From: G965198795 sp965198795
GTDB lineage: Bacteria; Pseudomonadota; Alphaproteobacteria; Rhodospirillales; Casp-alpha2
Length of the DNA: 64,000 bases
Assembly (NCBI GenBank): GCA_965198795.1
Contig: OZ240674.1
Span: forward strand, 1,240,001 to 1,304,000
Reading direction: 5' to 3'
The notes under the pieces were generated by a model that worked only from the letters and a program-made list of their open reading frames with translations, searched no databases and had not been told where the DNA came from. Positions 48,640 to 57,564 of this stretch are shown here, piece by piece. The translations under genes were made by a program, and so were the position numbers. Position 1 is the first letter of the stretch. Every line of letters begins with the position of its first letter.

Positions 48640-50911
48640 GCACTTCGACGAAGCTGGCCATGACGCGTTTTTGGCCCGCTTTTTCAAAGTCGATCTCCAG
48701 TTTGTCGCCGTCCACGGCGACGATGGCGCCGTAACCGAACTTCTGGTGAAACACACGAACCCCGGCGGTGAGATTCGCGGCCGCCTCACGCGCTTCCGCC
48801 CGCGTCCCCGCGCCGCCGGGGCCCAACGTGCGTCTTGCCGCGCCCCGGCGCCCGGCGCCGTGGAAATCATCCATCGTCAAACCGCCGTCATGGAGGCCGC
48901 CATAGAGCCCGCTTTCCCGCCGGCGGCTGAGATGCTCCGCCGGCAATTCGTCAATGAAGCGCGATGGAATGGCCGCCCGCCAGTGCCCGTAGACGCGGCG
49001 GTTCGCGGCGAACGTGATGCGCGCCCGTTTCCGGGCTCTCGTGACGCCCACATAGGCCAAACGGCGCTCTTCCTCCAAACCGGACACGCCGCCGTCATCC
49101 AAAGCGCGCTGATGGGGGAACAAGTCTTCTTCCCAGCCGGGCAGAAAGACCGTTTCGAACTCCAACCCCTTGGCGCCGTGCAGCGTCATCAACGAGACTT
49201 TGTCGTCCCCGCCGGAATCCTCGTTATCCATCACGAGACTGACGTGCTCCAGAAAGCCCGCCAGGTTCTCGAAGTCGCCCATGGCCTCGACCATTTCCTT
49301 CAGATTGTCGAGTCTGCCCGGCGCTTCAATGGATTTGTCCGCCTTCAGCATGTCGATATAGCCGGACTCTTCCAACACGATCCCGGCAAGCTCGGTGTGC
49401 TCCAGCCGGTCCGCCTCGCCCCGCCAACGCCTCACATTTTCGAGGAATTGAGCGAATGACCTTCGGGCTTGCGGTCTCAACTCATCCGTATCCAGCAGTT
49501 CGGCCGCCGCCCTTTCCAGCGAAAGGCCTCCAGCGCGGGCGTGGCGGTGAACGGCCCGTAAACTGGCGTCGCCAAGTTTTCGGCTTGGGACGTTGATAAT
49601 CCGCTCAAACGCCAGATCATCGGCCGGTTGGAGAATCAGGCGGAAATACGCGATGGCGTCGCGCACTTCCCTGCGTTCGTAGAACTTTGGCCCGCCGATG
49701 ACCCGGTAGGGCAGGCCCAGTGTGATCAAGCGCTCCTCGAATTCGCGGGTTTGAAAGCTGGCGCGCACCAGGACGGCGATTTCGTTCAGCTTGGACCCCT
49801 TGGATTGCAGGGCTTCGATCTCATCGCCGACGACGCGGGCTTCCTCCTCGCCGTCCCAGACTCCTTGGACAACGACCTTCTCTCCCTCTCCCTCGTCGGT
49901 CCAGAGGGTCTTGCCCAACCGGCCCTCGTTGTTGGCGATCAACCCCGACGCCGCGCCCAAAATGTGCGGCGTGGATCGATAATTGCGCTCCAACCGGACG
50001 ATTCCGGTGCCGGGAAAGTCTTGTTCAAACCGCAAGATGTTGCCAACTTCCGCGCCGCGCCAGGAATAGATGGACTGATCATCGTCACCGACACAACAGA
50101 TATTCCTGTGACTCTGGGCCAGCAGGCGAAGCCATAGATACTGCGCGACGTTGGTGTCTTGATATTCGTCCACCATGATGTAGCGGAACTTGGATTGATA
50201 GTGCGCGAGCGCTTCCGGGTCTTTCTGAAACAACTCGACACACAGCATCAGCAAGTCGCCGAAGTCCGCGGCGTTTAGCGCCTCAAGCCGGTTCTGGTAA
50301 TCCTGGTACAGATCGCGCCCCTCGCCATCGGCCAGCGCCGCGGCCTCCGCGTCCGGCACCCTGTCCGGCGTCCAGCCGCGGTCCTTCCAGCGTTGAATGA
50401 CGCCGGCGGCGACACGGGGAGGACAACGTTTCTCGTCGATACCGCGCGCTTCCAGATGCTGTTTCATCAAACGCGCCTGATCGTCGGCGTCGAGAATGGT
50501 GAAGTTGGGCGTCCGGTTCACACTTTCGGCGCGGGATCGCAAAACCCTCGCCCCGATGGCGTGGAAGGTGCCGACCCACCAACCTTCCACTGGACGCCCC
50601 AACAACCCCGCAACCCGCTCGCGCATCTCGAAAGCGGCTTTATTGGTGAACGTGACGGCCAGTATTTCCCAGGGCTTTGCCTTGCCCGTCATCAACAGAT
50701 GGGCGAGGCGCGTCGTCAGCACCCGGGTCTTCCCCGTCCCCGCTCCCGCCAGGACCAGCAACGGCCCATCCAGATACTCAACGGCGTCGCGCTGGGACTC
50801 GTTCAAAGTCTCCAGATAAGGGCGCGCGGGCGCGGGCGCCGGCTGTCCGACCGGTTCAACATGAGGGGACGCGGCGACGGGACCATCGGGCAGATCGAAT
50901 GGATCGGACAT
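48632..50911 (-). CDS. uvrD: UvrD/PcrA-type DNA helicase
   Basis: A 759-residue superfamily 1A helicase for nucleotide-excision and mismatch repair and replication restart. Walker A is LAGAGTGKTRVL, motif II is YIMVDEYQDTN, motif III GDDDQSIYSWRGAE, motif IV RLERNYRSTPHIL, motif V MTLHGAKGLEFETVFLPG and motif VI LAYVGVTRARKRARI. The C-terminus ends in a Tudor-like GVRVFHQKFGYGAIVAVDGDKLEIDFE segment that in UvrD/PcrA binds RNA polymerase. The ATG at 50911 is preferred over one 33 bases upstream because it starts the family-like MSDPFDLPD. It overlaps prmA. Confidence 0.94.
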   Translation of the reverse strand: MSDPFDLPDGPVAASPHVEPVGQPAPAPARPYLETLNESQRDAVEYLDGPLLVLAGAGTGKTRVLTTRLAHLLMTGKAKPWEILAVTFTNKAAFEMRERVAGLLGRPVEGWWVGTFHAIGARVLRSRAESVNRTPNFTILDADDQARLMKQHLEARGIDEKRCPPRVAAGVIQRWKDRGWTPDRVPDAEAAALADGEGRDLYQDYQNRLEALNAADFGDLLMLCVELFQKDPEALAHYQSKFRYIMVDEYQDTNVAQYLWLRLLAQSHRNICCVGDDDQSIYSWRGAEVGNILRFEQDFPGTGIVRLERNYRSTPHILGAASGLIANNEGRLGKTLWTDEGEGEKVVVQGVWDGEEEARVVGDEIEALQSKGSKLNEIAVLVRASFQTREFEERLITLGLPYRVIGGPKFYERREVRDAIAYFRLILQPADDLAFERIINVPSRKLGDASLRAVHRHARAGGLSLERAAAELLDTDELRPQARRSFAQFLENVRRWRGEADRLEHTELAGIVLEESGYIDMLKADKSIEAPGRLDNLKEMVEAMGDFENLAGFLEHVSLVMDNEDSGGDDKVSLMTLHGAKGLEFETVFLPGWEEDLFPHQRALDDGGVSGLEEERRLAYVGVTRARKRARITFAANRRVYGHWRAAIPSRFIDELPAEHLSRRRESGLYGGLHDGGLTMDDFHGAGRRGAARRTLGPGGAGTRAEAREAAANLTAGVRVFHQKFGYGAIVAVDGDKLEIDFEKAGQKRVMASFVEVHG

Positions 50912-50953
50912 AAACGCGCTTATAGCACGGCCATCCCCGCGCATCAGGACCAG

Positions 50954-50962
50954 TTATCCACA
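50954..50962. promoter_or_regulatory. DnaA-box sequence upstream of uvrD
   Basis: TTATCCACA is an exact match to a strong DnaA box. It lies about 45 bp upstream of the uvrD start in the divergent region shared with the HtrA-like gene. A single box may control uvrD or be chance; no cluster of boxes or origin-type AT-rich region is present. Confidence 0.45.
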
Positions 50963-50996
50963 CCGGAGAACGGCTGATTGGCGGTATGTGAAAGTT

Positions 50997-51008
50997 AATG
51001 TTAACATT
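50997..51008. promoter_or_regulatory. Perfect 12-bp palindrome in the uvrD / HtrA-like divergent region
   Basis: AATGTTAACATT is a perfect palindrome located 28 bp before the HtrA-like start, in an AT-rich patch. It is a plausible operator or promoter-linked site; the binding protein is unknown. Confidence 0.4.
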
Positions 51009-51035
51009 TACCACGTGAAAGACGGAGAGGCCGCC

Positions 51036-52052
51036 ATGCTGTGTCGAAACCAATATCTGCAGGCTTTGGTTTTATGCGCCGGCCTGACGGTTTCCGCGGC
51101 TCTCACCGCGGCCGCGCAAGAAAACGATCCCATCCGTCAAGCGCTCCAGTCAGTCGTCGGCGTCCGGGCCCATATACCCGCTGACGCCCGGACAGCGGGC
51201 TCGCTAGGCCAGTTCCGGCAAGGCAACGGCGTCTTGATCGACGATGACGGGCTAGTGCTGACCATCGGCTATCTGATCCTGGAAGCCGAGCGCGTGAACG
51301 TCGTCCGCCAAAACGGCGAGGAAGTGCCGGCAAAGCTTGTCGCCTACGATCACAACACGGGCTTCGGCCTTGTCCGCGCGGAGGATGGCCTTGGCGGCGC
51401 TCGCCCGGCCCGGTTCGGCTCGTCGAGTTCTTTGGCGGAAGGCGAGGGAGTTTTAAGCGTCGCCCTTGGCGGTCCGGCGCCGATCCTGCCCGTTCGGGTG
51501 GTCTCACGGCGCAAGTTCGCCGGTTATTGGGAATACCTTCTGCCGGACGCCATTTTCACCGCCCCTCCCCAGCCCTTCTTTGGCGGCTCGCCGCTGTTCA
51601 ACCGGCGCGGCAGGCTGGTGGGAGTCGGCTCGCTCACCGTCAACGACGCCGCGGGTCCCGGTGAAGGTGTGAACGGCAACATGTACGTCCCGATTGATGA
51701 ATTGAAACCCATCCTGGCCGCGATGCTGGAAACAGGACGCGGATCCGGGCCAAGGACCCCATGGCTGGGCGTCTACACGGGAGAGACGAATGGCCGCGTC
51801 TTTGTCTCCCGCGTCGCCTCCGGCGGCCCGGCGGAAGCGGCCGGCATTGCCGAGGGCGACCAGATCATCGGCGTCTCGGGGCGCAAGGTTTCCTCGGTGC
51901 GGGAATTTTTGGAACGTGTCTGGATGACCGGCCCGGCGGGGACGGAAATTTCCCTGGACGTCTTGCCGGGCAACGCCCGGGAAGTCCGATTGAAGCGAGT
52001 CACCGTCCGTTCCAAGGATCGCTATGACTGGCTGCGGCTGACCGGACCTTGA
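51036..52052 (+). CDS. HtrA-like protein with PDZ domain and lost catalytic triad
   Basis: A 338-residue exported protein with a signal peptide (LQALVLCAGLTVSAALTAAAQ). Residues about 35-215 follow the HtrA protease fold (GNGVLIDDDGLVLTIGYLI, RLVGVGSLTVNDA), and 235-330 are a PDZ domain (WLGVYTGETNGRVFVSRV, GIAEGDQIIGVSGRKV). Alignment by eye puts Tyr79 at the His position (LTIGYLI), Gly109 at the Asp position (DHNTGFGLV) and Gly183 at the Ser position (QPFFGGSPL). It is therefore probably a pseudoprotease, perhaps a chaperone or regulator of true HtrA. Start at 51036 follows GGAGAGG. Confidence 0.87.
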   Translation: MLCRNQYLQALVLCAGLTVSAALTAAAQENDPIRQALQSVVGVRAHIPADARTAGSLGQFRQGNGVLIDDDGLVLTIGYLILEAERVNVVRQNGEEVPAKLVAYDHNTGFGLVRAEDGLGGARPARFGSSSSLAEGEGVLSVALGGPAPILPVRVVSRRKFAGYWEYLLPDAIFTAPPQPFFGGSPLFNRRGRLVGVGSLTVNDAAGPGEGVNGNMYVPIDELKPILAAMLETGRGSGPRTPWLGVYTGETNGRVFVSRVASGGPAEAAGIAEGDQIIGVSGRKVSSVREFLERVWMTGPAGTEISLDVLPGNAREVRLKRVTVRSKDRYDWLRLTGP

Positions 52053-52059
52053 TCGCCGG

Positions 52060-53844
52060 CTACTCGCGCCCGAGTTCCTCATGACGGCGCGACACCAGGG
52101 CCCGGTTGTAAGCCGTCATCATGTCCCGGTAGAAGACGCAGCCCAGCAGCTTCATATCTTTCTTGCTGTTGACCACGGCAATGCGAGTCTCTCCGGTCTT
52201 ACGGACCAGATCGATGGCCGTCTGTAAATCGTCACTCGGACACAGGACGGGTGGATTTGTCCGCGCCACGTCGCTGGCGTTCAGCAGGCCGTCCATTCTG
52301 CGGTCGAAAGCAAATTCGCTCATATCCGCCAGGGTGATCGTGCCGAGCAGATGACGTCCTTCCTTGACGACGAAAAGTTCGCCGCTGGGGGACTTCTGCA
52401 GCAGGGACCTTAAATCCGGCATGCCCATTGAGGGACTCACCAGCTCCGTGTCATGGCGCATGACGCTGGAGACAGTGACGCTCTGGGTGATTTCGCTTTC
52501 CACGCCTTGGCGAAGGTCGATGCCGCGGGTCTTGAGTTGGCGATGAAAGAACGACCGCGCGTAGCTTTGATGCGAAATTTCCGACGCCACCACGACCGCC
52601 AGCATGACGCCCAGGGTCAATGTGTAATTACTGGTCATCTCGAAGATAATGAGCGTGGTCGAGATGGGAGCGCCCATAATCGCCGCCGCGAACGCCCCCA
52701 TGCCGACAACCGTATAAGCGGGCACGCCCGATGAAAGGTCCGGAAAAATCGAAGTCGCCACAATGCCGTAGGCCGCCCCCAATAGGGCGCCGACGACAAG
52801 CGCCGGCGAAAACATCCCTCCGGCGAAGCCCCAGCCTATACTGATCGCCGTCGCCGCGATCTTGGCAAGGACGAGTAAAACCAGAAACCAAAAGGAATAG
52901 GCCTGCAGGAGGGCGTCCTCGGTCGTACCGTACCCCACCCCGATCACCTGGGGCAGGGCCAATCCCATCAGTCCCAACATCAGACCGCCGATCATGGGAC
53001 GGGTCCACATGGGCAGACCGGTTTTCTGGGCGAGACAGTGACTGCGGAAAACCGCTTCCATCATCACAATGGCCGCAATCCCGGCAATAACGCCAAGGCC
53101 GATAAAGGCCGGAAATTCCCAAAACGACGCGATCGGGTCTTCGATCAGGGCGAAGGCGGGAAAATCACCGAAATAAAGCCGTGAGATGGCGGTCGCGGCG
53201 ACACTCGAGATCACCACCGGCGCGAAAGCCCGGAGCGCGTAGTGTCCGATCACCAGTTCATTCGCGAAAAGCGCCCCCGCCAGAGGCGCGTTGAACGACG
53301 CCGCCACCGCAGCCGCCACGCCACACCCCAGGATGGTCTGGCGCCGGGAACGGGTCAGACCGAGTTTCTTGGCGATCGAACTGGCCAGGCTGGCGCCCAG
53401 GTGCACGGCCGGTCCCTCCCGGCCCACCGAGGCTCCTCCGCCCAATGAAATGGCGCTGGCGATGGCCGCCCGGACGCCGGTCGTCGCGTGCATGGCGCCG
53501 CCTCTCAACGCGGACGCCTCAATGACGTCGGCGATCCCCTGGGGACGGCCGCCGGGCATGAAGCGCATGATGAAAACCCCGGCTAAAAGACCGGCGATTA
53601 CCGGCGCCGCCAAGCGCCGCCACCAGGGGATAGTGACCAGGTGATCGCCCAAACGTTCCGTGCTGTCGCCGTAGAAGAGCCATTGAACCAGATCGACGAC
53701 CTCGCGAAAACCAACGATCACCCCGCCGACGGCGACACCGATCACAATGGCCAGCGCCGCCAGCGCGAGATGATCATTGCCCAGCGCTTGACGGATCAAG
53801 CGGCCGATCCCGGTCTGAGAGAGCGATTTCATCGTTGCGGGCAC
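52060..53844 (-). CDS. CLC-type chloride channel/exchanger with CBS domains
   Basis: A 594-residue membrane protein. Residues 1-430 are the CLC core with about sixteen helices: the filter motif GREGPAVHLGAS, which retains the gating Glu, and GGMFSPALVVGALLGAA; the first filter motif is changed (PGGRPQGIADVIE in place of GSGIP). Residues about 450-575 are a CBS pair (VSSVMRHDTELVSPSMGM, LLGTITLADMSEF, RKTGETRIAVVNSKK), usually nucleotide-sensing. Gating Glu suggests Cl-/H+ exchange. A second ATG (M5) is an alternative start. It converges with the HtrA-like gene and lies downstream of phoB. Confidence 0.92.
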   Translation of the reverse strand: MPATMKSLSQTGIGRLIRQALGNDHLALAALAIVIGVAVGGVIVGFREVVDLVQWLFYGDSTERLGDHLVTIPWWRRLAAPVIAGLLAGVFIMRFMPGGRPQGIADVIEASALRGGAMHATTGVRAAIASAISLGGGASVGREGPAVHLGASLASSIAKKLGLTRSRRQTILGCGVAAAVAASFNAPLAGALFANELVIGHYALRAFAPVVISSVAATAISRLYFGDFPAFALIEDPIASFWEFPAFIGLGVIAGIAAIVMMEAVFRSHCLAQKTGLPMWTRPMIGGLMLGLMGLALPQVIGVGYGTTEDALLQAYSFWFLVLLVLAKIAATAISIGWGFAGGMFSPALVVGALLGAAYGIVATSIFPDLSSGVPAYTVVGMGAFAAAIMGAPISTTLIIFEMTSNYTLTLGVMLAVVVASEISHQSYARSFFHRQLKTRGIDLRQGVESEITQSVTVSSVMRHDTELVSPSMGMPDLRSLLQKSPSGELFVVKEGRHLLGTITLADMSEFAFDRRMDGLLNASDVARTNPPVLCPSDDLQTAIDLVRKTGETRIAVVNSKKDMKLLGCVFYRDMMTAYNRALVSRRHEELGRE

Positions 53845-53931
53845 CCGGAAAACAGATGGACGCCTGTAAGGATAGGAAAAGAGCGTGACGATTACATTAA
53901 CGAAATCAGGATGTTCCGAGTGGGCGGTTGT

Positions 53932-54624
53932 TCAATGTCCCGTTGCGTCCAATGCGTAGCCGGCGGAGCGGACCGTTCGAACCAGATCATGCTCGCCTTC
54001 GGCGTTTAACGCCTTGCGCAAACGACGGATATGAACATCGACGGTGCGGGGTTCGACATAGATTTCGCGGCCCCACACACGATCCAGCAATTGTTCGCGC
54101 GAAAAGACCCGGCCGGGCTTTTCCATGAACACGCGCAACAGACGAAATTCCGTCGGTCCAAGGCGCACGGGACGTTCCTCACGGGTCACCCGGTGCTCTT
54201 CTAGATCTATGGAAATCCCGCCGTAGCGCAGGACTTGCCCGGACTTCTCCGGATGGGTCCGGCGCAGCACCGCGCGCACACGGGCAATCAACTCCGAAGG
54301 TGAGAACGGCTTCACAACATAGTCATCGGCGCCGCTGTCCAGGCCGCGGATGCGGTCCGTCTCCTCGCCCCTCGCCGTCAGCATGATGATCGGCAGCGCC
54401 CGGCTTTCGGGGCGCCGGCGGATCTGACGGCACACCTCGATGCCGGATAGATTGGGCAGCATCCAGTCCAGAATCACCAAATCCGGCGTTTGTTCCTCGA
54501 CCGCCATGATTCCGGCTTCTCCGTCCTGGGCGATGGCCGTATTGAAACCCTCGGACGACAGGTTGTACGCCAGCAACTCGACAAGGGCCGGGTCGTCTTC
54601 AACGATCAGAATGTTCGCATTCAT
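53932..54624 (-). CDS. phoB: Phosphate regulon response regulator PhoB
   Basis: A 230-residue OmpR-family transcription factor. The receiver has NILIVEDDPALVELLAYNL, phosphoacceptor in DLVILDWMLPNLSG, IIMLTARGEE and YVVKPFSPSELIARV. The winged helix shows RLGPTEFRLLRVFMEKPGRV, REQLLDRVWGREIYVEPRTV and RTVDVHIRRLRKAL, the PhoB recognition pattern. It activates genes with Pho boxes under phosphate limitation. It closes the leftward pho-pst locus, 21 bp after phoU. Confidence 0.96.
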   Translation of the reverse strand: MNANILIVEDDPALVELLAYNLSSEGFNTAIAQDGEAGIMAVEEQTPDLVILDWMLPNLSGIEVCRQIRRRPESRALPIIMLTARGEETDRIRGLDSGADDYVVKPFSPSELIARVRAVLRRTHPEKSGQVLRYGGISIDLEEHRVTREERPVRLGPTEFRLLRVFMEKPGRVFSREQLLDRVWGREIYVEPRTVDVHIRRLRKALNAEGEHDLVRTVRSAGYALDATGH

Positions 54625-54645
54625 CCCGCACCGCCCCTTTTTCGG

Positions 54646-55368
54646 TTATTCGCGTTCGTCATCCATATCGATGGTGGTGAAACTCGACGTATCGACTTTT
54701 TCCCGCTCGTCATCCGGTTGTTTGCCTTCCACAAGGAAGTACACGTTCTCGGCGATATTGGTCGCATGATCCCCGATCCGCTCTAGATTCTTCGCGATGA
54801 ACAGCAAATGAGTACAGCCCGTGATGCTGCGCGGGTCCTCCATCATGTATGTCAGCAACTCGCGAAACAGGCTTGTGTGAAGCAAGTCGGCGTCCTGGTC
54901 ACGTTTGCGCACGTCCTGGGCTTTGGCGACGTCCCGCGCAATGTAAGCGTCCAGCACATTCTTGATCATGCCCTGGACAAGCCGCGCCATGCGTCCCATG
55001 CTGCGGACTGGGCCCATCGGCGCTCCCTGGGACAGCGCGACGGAACGCTTGGCGATGTTCTTGGCGTAATCGCCGATCCGTTCAATCACACTGGCGGTTT
55101 GAAGGCCGGTAATGACCGCCCGCAGATCGGTCGCCATGGGCCCGTGTCTCTGTAGCAGCGCAACCGCATATTCGTCGATTTGAGCCTGAAGCTCGTCCAA
55201 CCGTTGATCATTGGATATAACGGCAGCCGCCGCTTCGGCGTCGCGGCGCATTAAGGCGTCCATCGCGTCAGCCAGTTGGACTTCCGCGATTCCGCCCATC
55301 TCGAAGAGCATATTTTCCAATTGCCGCAAGTTCTCCTCGAATGAGATTGCGATGGTGGGAGAGGACAT
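54646..55368 (-). CDS. phoU: Phosphate signalling accessory protein PhoU
   Basis: A 240-residue all-helical protein with two PhoU repeats. E-x-x-D metal-binding type helices are visible (VQLADAMDALMRRDAEAAAAVISNDQR, EIERIGDYAKNIAKR-like, NLERIGDHATNIAENVYFLVEGK). PhoU links the Pst transporter to PhoR, holding the kinase off when phosphate is abundant. It is 66 bp after pstB and 21 bp before phoB. Confidence 0.95.
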   Translation of the reverse strand: MSSPTIAISFEENLRQLENMLFEMGGIAEVQLADAMDALMRRDAEAAAAVISNDQRLDELQAQIDEYAVALLQRHGPMATDLRAVITGLQTASVIERIGDYAKNIAKRSVALSQGAPMGPVRSMGRMARLVQGMIKNVLDAYIARDVAKAQDVRKRDQDADLLHTSLFRELLTYMMEDPRSITGCTHLLFIAKNLERIGDHATNIAENVYFLVEGKQPDDEREKVDTSSFTTIDMDDERE

Positions 55369-55434
55369 CGGTTAAATCTTTCCGCAGTGGGTCACTCCAC
55401 GCGATGGGCGGATCCCATCGCGTGGACGCTCACC

Positions 55435-56220
55435 TTAGCCAAAGCGGCCGGTGATGTAACCCTGCGTCCGCTCATCGGACGGGTTGGTGAAGATATGGTC
55501 GGTCTCGCCGTGCTCCACGAGGCTGCCCAAATGGAAGAAGGCCGTTTTCTGGGAAACCCGCGCGGCCTGCTGCATGGAGTGTGTGACGATGACGATGGTG
55601 AAGTTCTTCCGCAGTTCATCGATCAGTTCCTCGATCTTGGCCGTCGCGATCGGGTCCAGCGCCGAACACGGTTCATCCATAAGAATGACCTCCGGTTGAA
55701 CGGCGATGGCGCGGGCGATGCAGAGACGCTGTTGCTGCCCCCCGGAAAGTCCGGTGCCCGGCGCATCCAGACGATCTTTGACCTCTTCCCAAAGTCCGGC
55801 TTTGGCAAGACTCACCCGGACGATTTCGTCCATTTCTTCCTTCTTGTCGCCGAGTCCGTGAATGCGGGGGCCATAAGCCACGTTGTCATAGATCGATTTC
55901 GGAAACGGGTTTGGCTTCTGGAACACCATCCCGACACGCGCGCGCAGGTGCACCACGTCGATACTCTTGTCGCGGATGTCCTGGCCGTCCAGTTGGATCA
56001 GACCCGTTACCCGGCAAATATTGATCGTATCGTTCATCCGGTTAAAGCAGCGCAAAAACGTGGACTTGCCACACCCGGACGGCCCAATCAAAGCGGTCAC
56101 CTCGTTGGCGAAGATGTCCATATCAACGCCGAAAAGGGCCTGCTTATCTCCATAGAAAACGTTGACGTCACGCGCCGTGATTTTGGGAGGGGCGCCGCTC
56201 GCGAAAGAAGTCTCAGCCAT
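55435..56220 (-). CDS. pstB: Phosphate ABC transporter ATP-binding protein PstB
   Basis: A 261-residue ATPase subunit. Walker A GPSGCGKST, Q-loop in VGMVFQKPNPFPKSIYDNV, signature LSGGQQQRLCIARA and Walker B VILMDEPCSALDP are all intact, followed by VTHSMQQAARVSQKTAFF with the switch His. The PNPFPKSIYDNVAYGPRIHG stretch is specific to PstB. Start is 12 bp after pstA. Confidence 0.97.
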   Translation of the reverse strand: MAETSFASGAPPKITARDVNVFYGDKQALFGVDMDIFANEVTALIGPSGCGKSTFLRCFNRMNDTINICRVTGLIQLDGQDIRDKSIDVVHLRARVGMVFQKPNPFPKSIYDNVAYGPRIHGLGDKKEEMDEIVRVSLAKAGLWEEVKDRLDAPGTGLSGGQQQRLCIARAIAVQPEVILMDEPCSALDPIATAKIEELIDELRKNFTIVIVTHSMQQAARVSQKTAFFHLGSLVEHGETDHIFTNPSDERTQGYITGRFG

Positions 56221-56232
56221 ACCGGCCCCGCC

Positions 56233-57564
56233 CTACCACTTACGTTCAAAACGCTTCCGCAGCACAACGGCGGCGGCGTTCATCATGATCAGGAAGGACA
56301 ACAGCACCACGATGGCCGCCGACGTCCGTTCCACGAAAGCCCGTTCGGGGCTGTCCGACCACAGGTAAACCTGAACCGGCAGAACGGTGGCCGGATCCAG
56401 AGGTCCCCGCGGCACGTCGCCGATAAACGCGACCATGCCGATCATCAGAAGCGGCGCCGTCTCACCCAGGGCTTGAGCCATCCCGATAATCGTTCCGGTC
56501 AGAATACCAGGCATGGCGAGCGGCAGGACATGGTGCGTGGTCACCTGCAGGGGCGACGCGCCCAGGCCATAGGCCGCCTCACGGATTGAGGGCGGCACCG
56601 CTTTCAAGGACGAGCGCGCCGCGATGATGATGGTCGGCAACGTCATCAACGCCAAAACCATGCCGCCCGCGACCGGAGACGACTCGGGAACGCCGAAGAA
56701 CTGGATGAACACCGCCAACCCAAGCAATCCGAACACGATTGACGGTACGGCGGCGAGGTTGTTGATGTTAACCTCAATTATCTGCGTCCAACGGTTCTCC
56801 GGGGCGAATTCTTCCAAATACACCGCCGCCAACACTCCCAACGGGAATGAAATCGCGAGCGTCACCAGCATGGTGTGGAATGAACCAACGACCGCGCCCC
56901 AGATACCGGCAAGTTCCGGTTCGGACGAATCGACGGCTGTAAAGAACGTGGTGTTGAAGGCCGTTTCAATAAGTCCCCGTTCCTCAAGCGACTTAAACCA
57001 GGCGATCTGCTTGTCGTTCACCCGCCGCTCGGTTTCCGGCAGGCGCGCGTCGATCCGGCCTTTGTTCAATTGGTCAATGTCGTCCGACATGTGAATTTGA
57101 AAGACCGGCGTCTTACCCAACAGGGACGGGTCGGCGAGGACGGCGCTGCGCAGTTGGTGCTCGGCCCCGGGGCTCAGCGTTTCAATCAACGCACGCTTGT
57201 CCCGGCGTTTCCTGACGTCCGGGAACAGGGCGAAGTAGTGCTCCCGCGCGACGCCCCGGAAATCAGCGTTCAACAGGACCTCCTCGGTAACTGGCTCGTC
57301 CTTATTGATCCCGAGGCGCTCGTAATCAAGCGCGACCTCCATGTTGATCATCGTCTGAGTGAACGCCGGGACCGCTGTTGAAATAATGTTGGCGAACAGA
57401 ATGACCAGCATGCAGACCGCAAAAAAGACCGCGGTCACGCCGTAGATCTTGAAACGCCGCTCGGCGGCGTAGCGTCTGGCCAGTCCCCGGGCGGCGATCA
57501 CGGTCGTGGGGCGGTGGCCGAAGGCGCGCGGCGAAGACGCGCCGGGCGGGGCGGTGTCAGTCAT
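56233..57564 (-). CDS. pstA: Phosphate ABC transporter permease PstA
   Basis: A 443-residue permease, longer than the E. coli protein because of an N-terminal DUF3333-type region (residues about 20-215: RRYAAERRFKIYGVTAVFF, a first membrane span and a soluble segment) common in Alphaproteobacteria. The permease core carries NLAAVPSIVFGLLGLAVFI and the EAA loop IREAAYGLGASPLQVTTHHV, which docks on PstB. The start overlaps the pstC stop by eight bases. Confidence 0.95.
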   Translation of the reverse strand: MTDTAPPGASSPRAFGHRPTTVIAARGLARRYAAERRFKIYGVTAVFFAVCMLVILFANIISTAVPAFTQTMINMEVALDYERLGINKDEPVTEEVLLNADFRGVAREHYFALFPDVRKRRDKRALIETLSPGAEHQLRSAVLADPSLLGKTPVFQIHMSDDIDQLNKGRIDARLPETERRVNDKQIAWFKSLEERGLIETAFNTTFFTAVDSSEPELAGIWGAVVGSFHTMLVTLAISFPLGVLAAVYLEEFAPENRWTQIIEVNINNLAAVPSIVFGLLGLAVFIQFFGVPESSPVAGGMVLALMTLPTIIIAARSSLKAVPPSIREAAYGLGASPLQVTTHHVLPLAMPGILTGTIIGMAQALGETAPLLMIGMVAFIGDVPRGPLDPATVLPVQVYLWSDSPERAFVERTSAAIVVLLSFLIMMNAAAVVLRKRFERKW

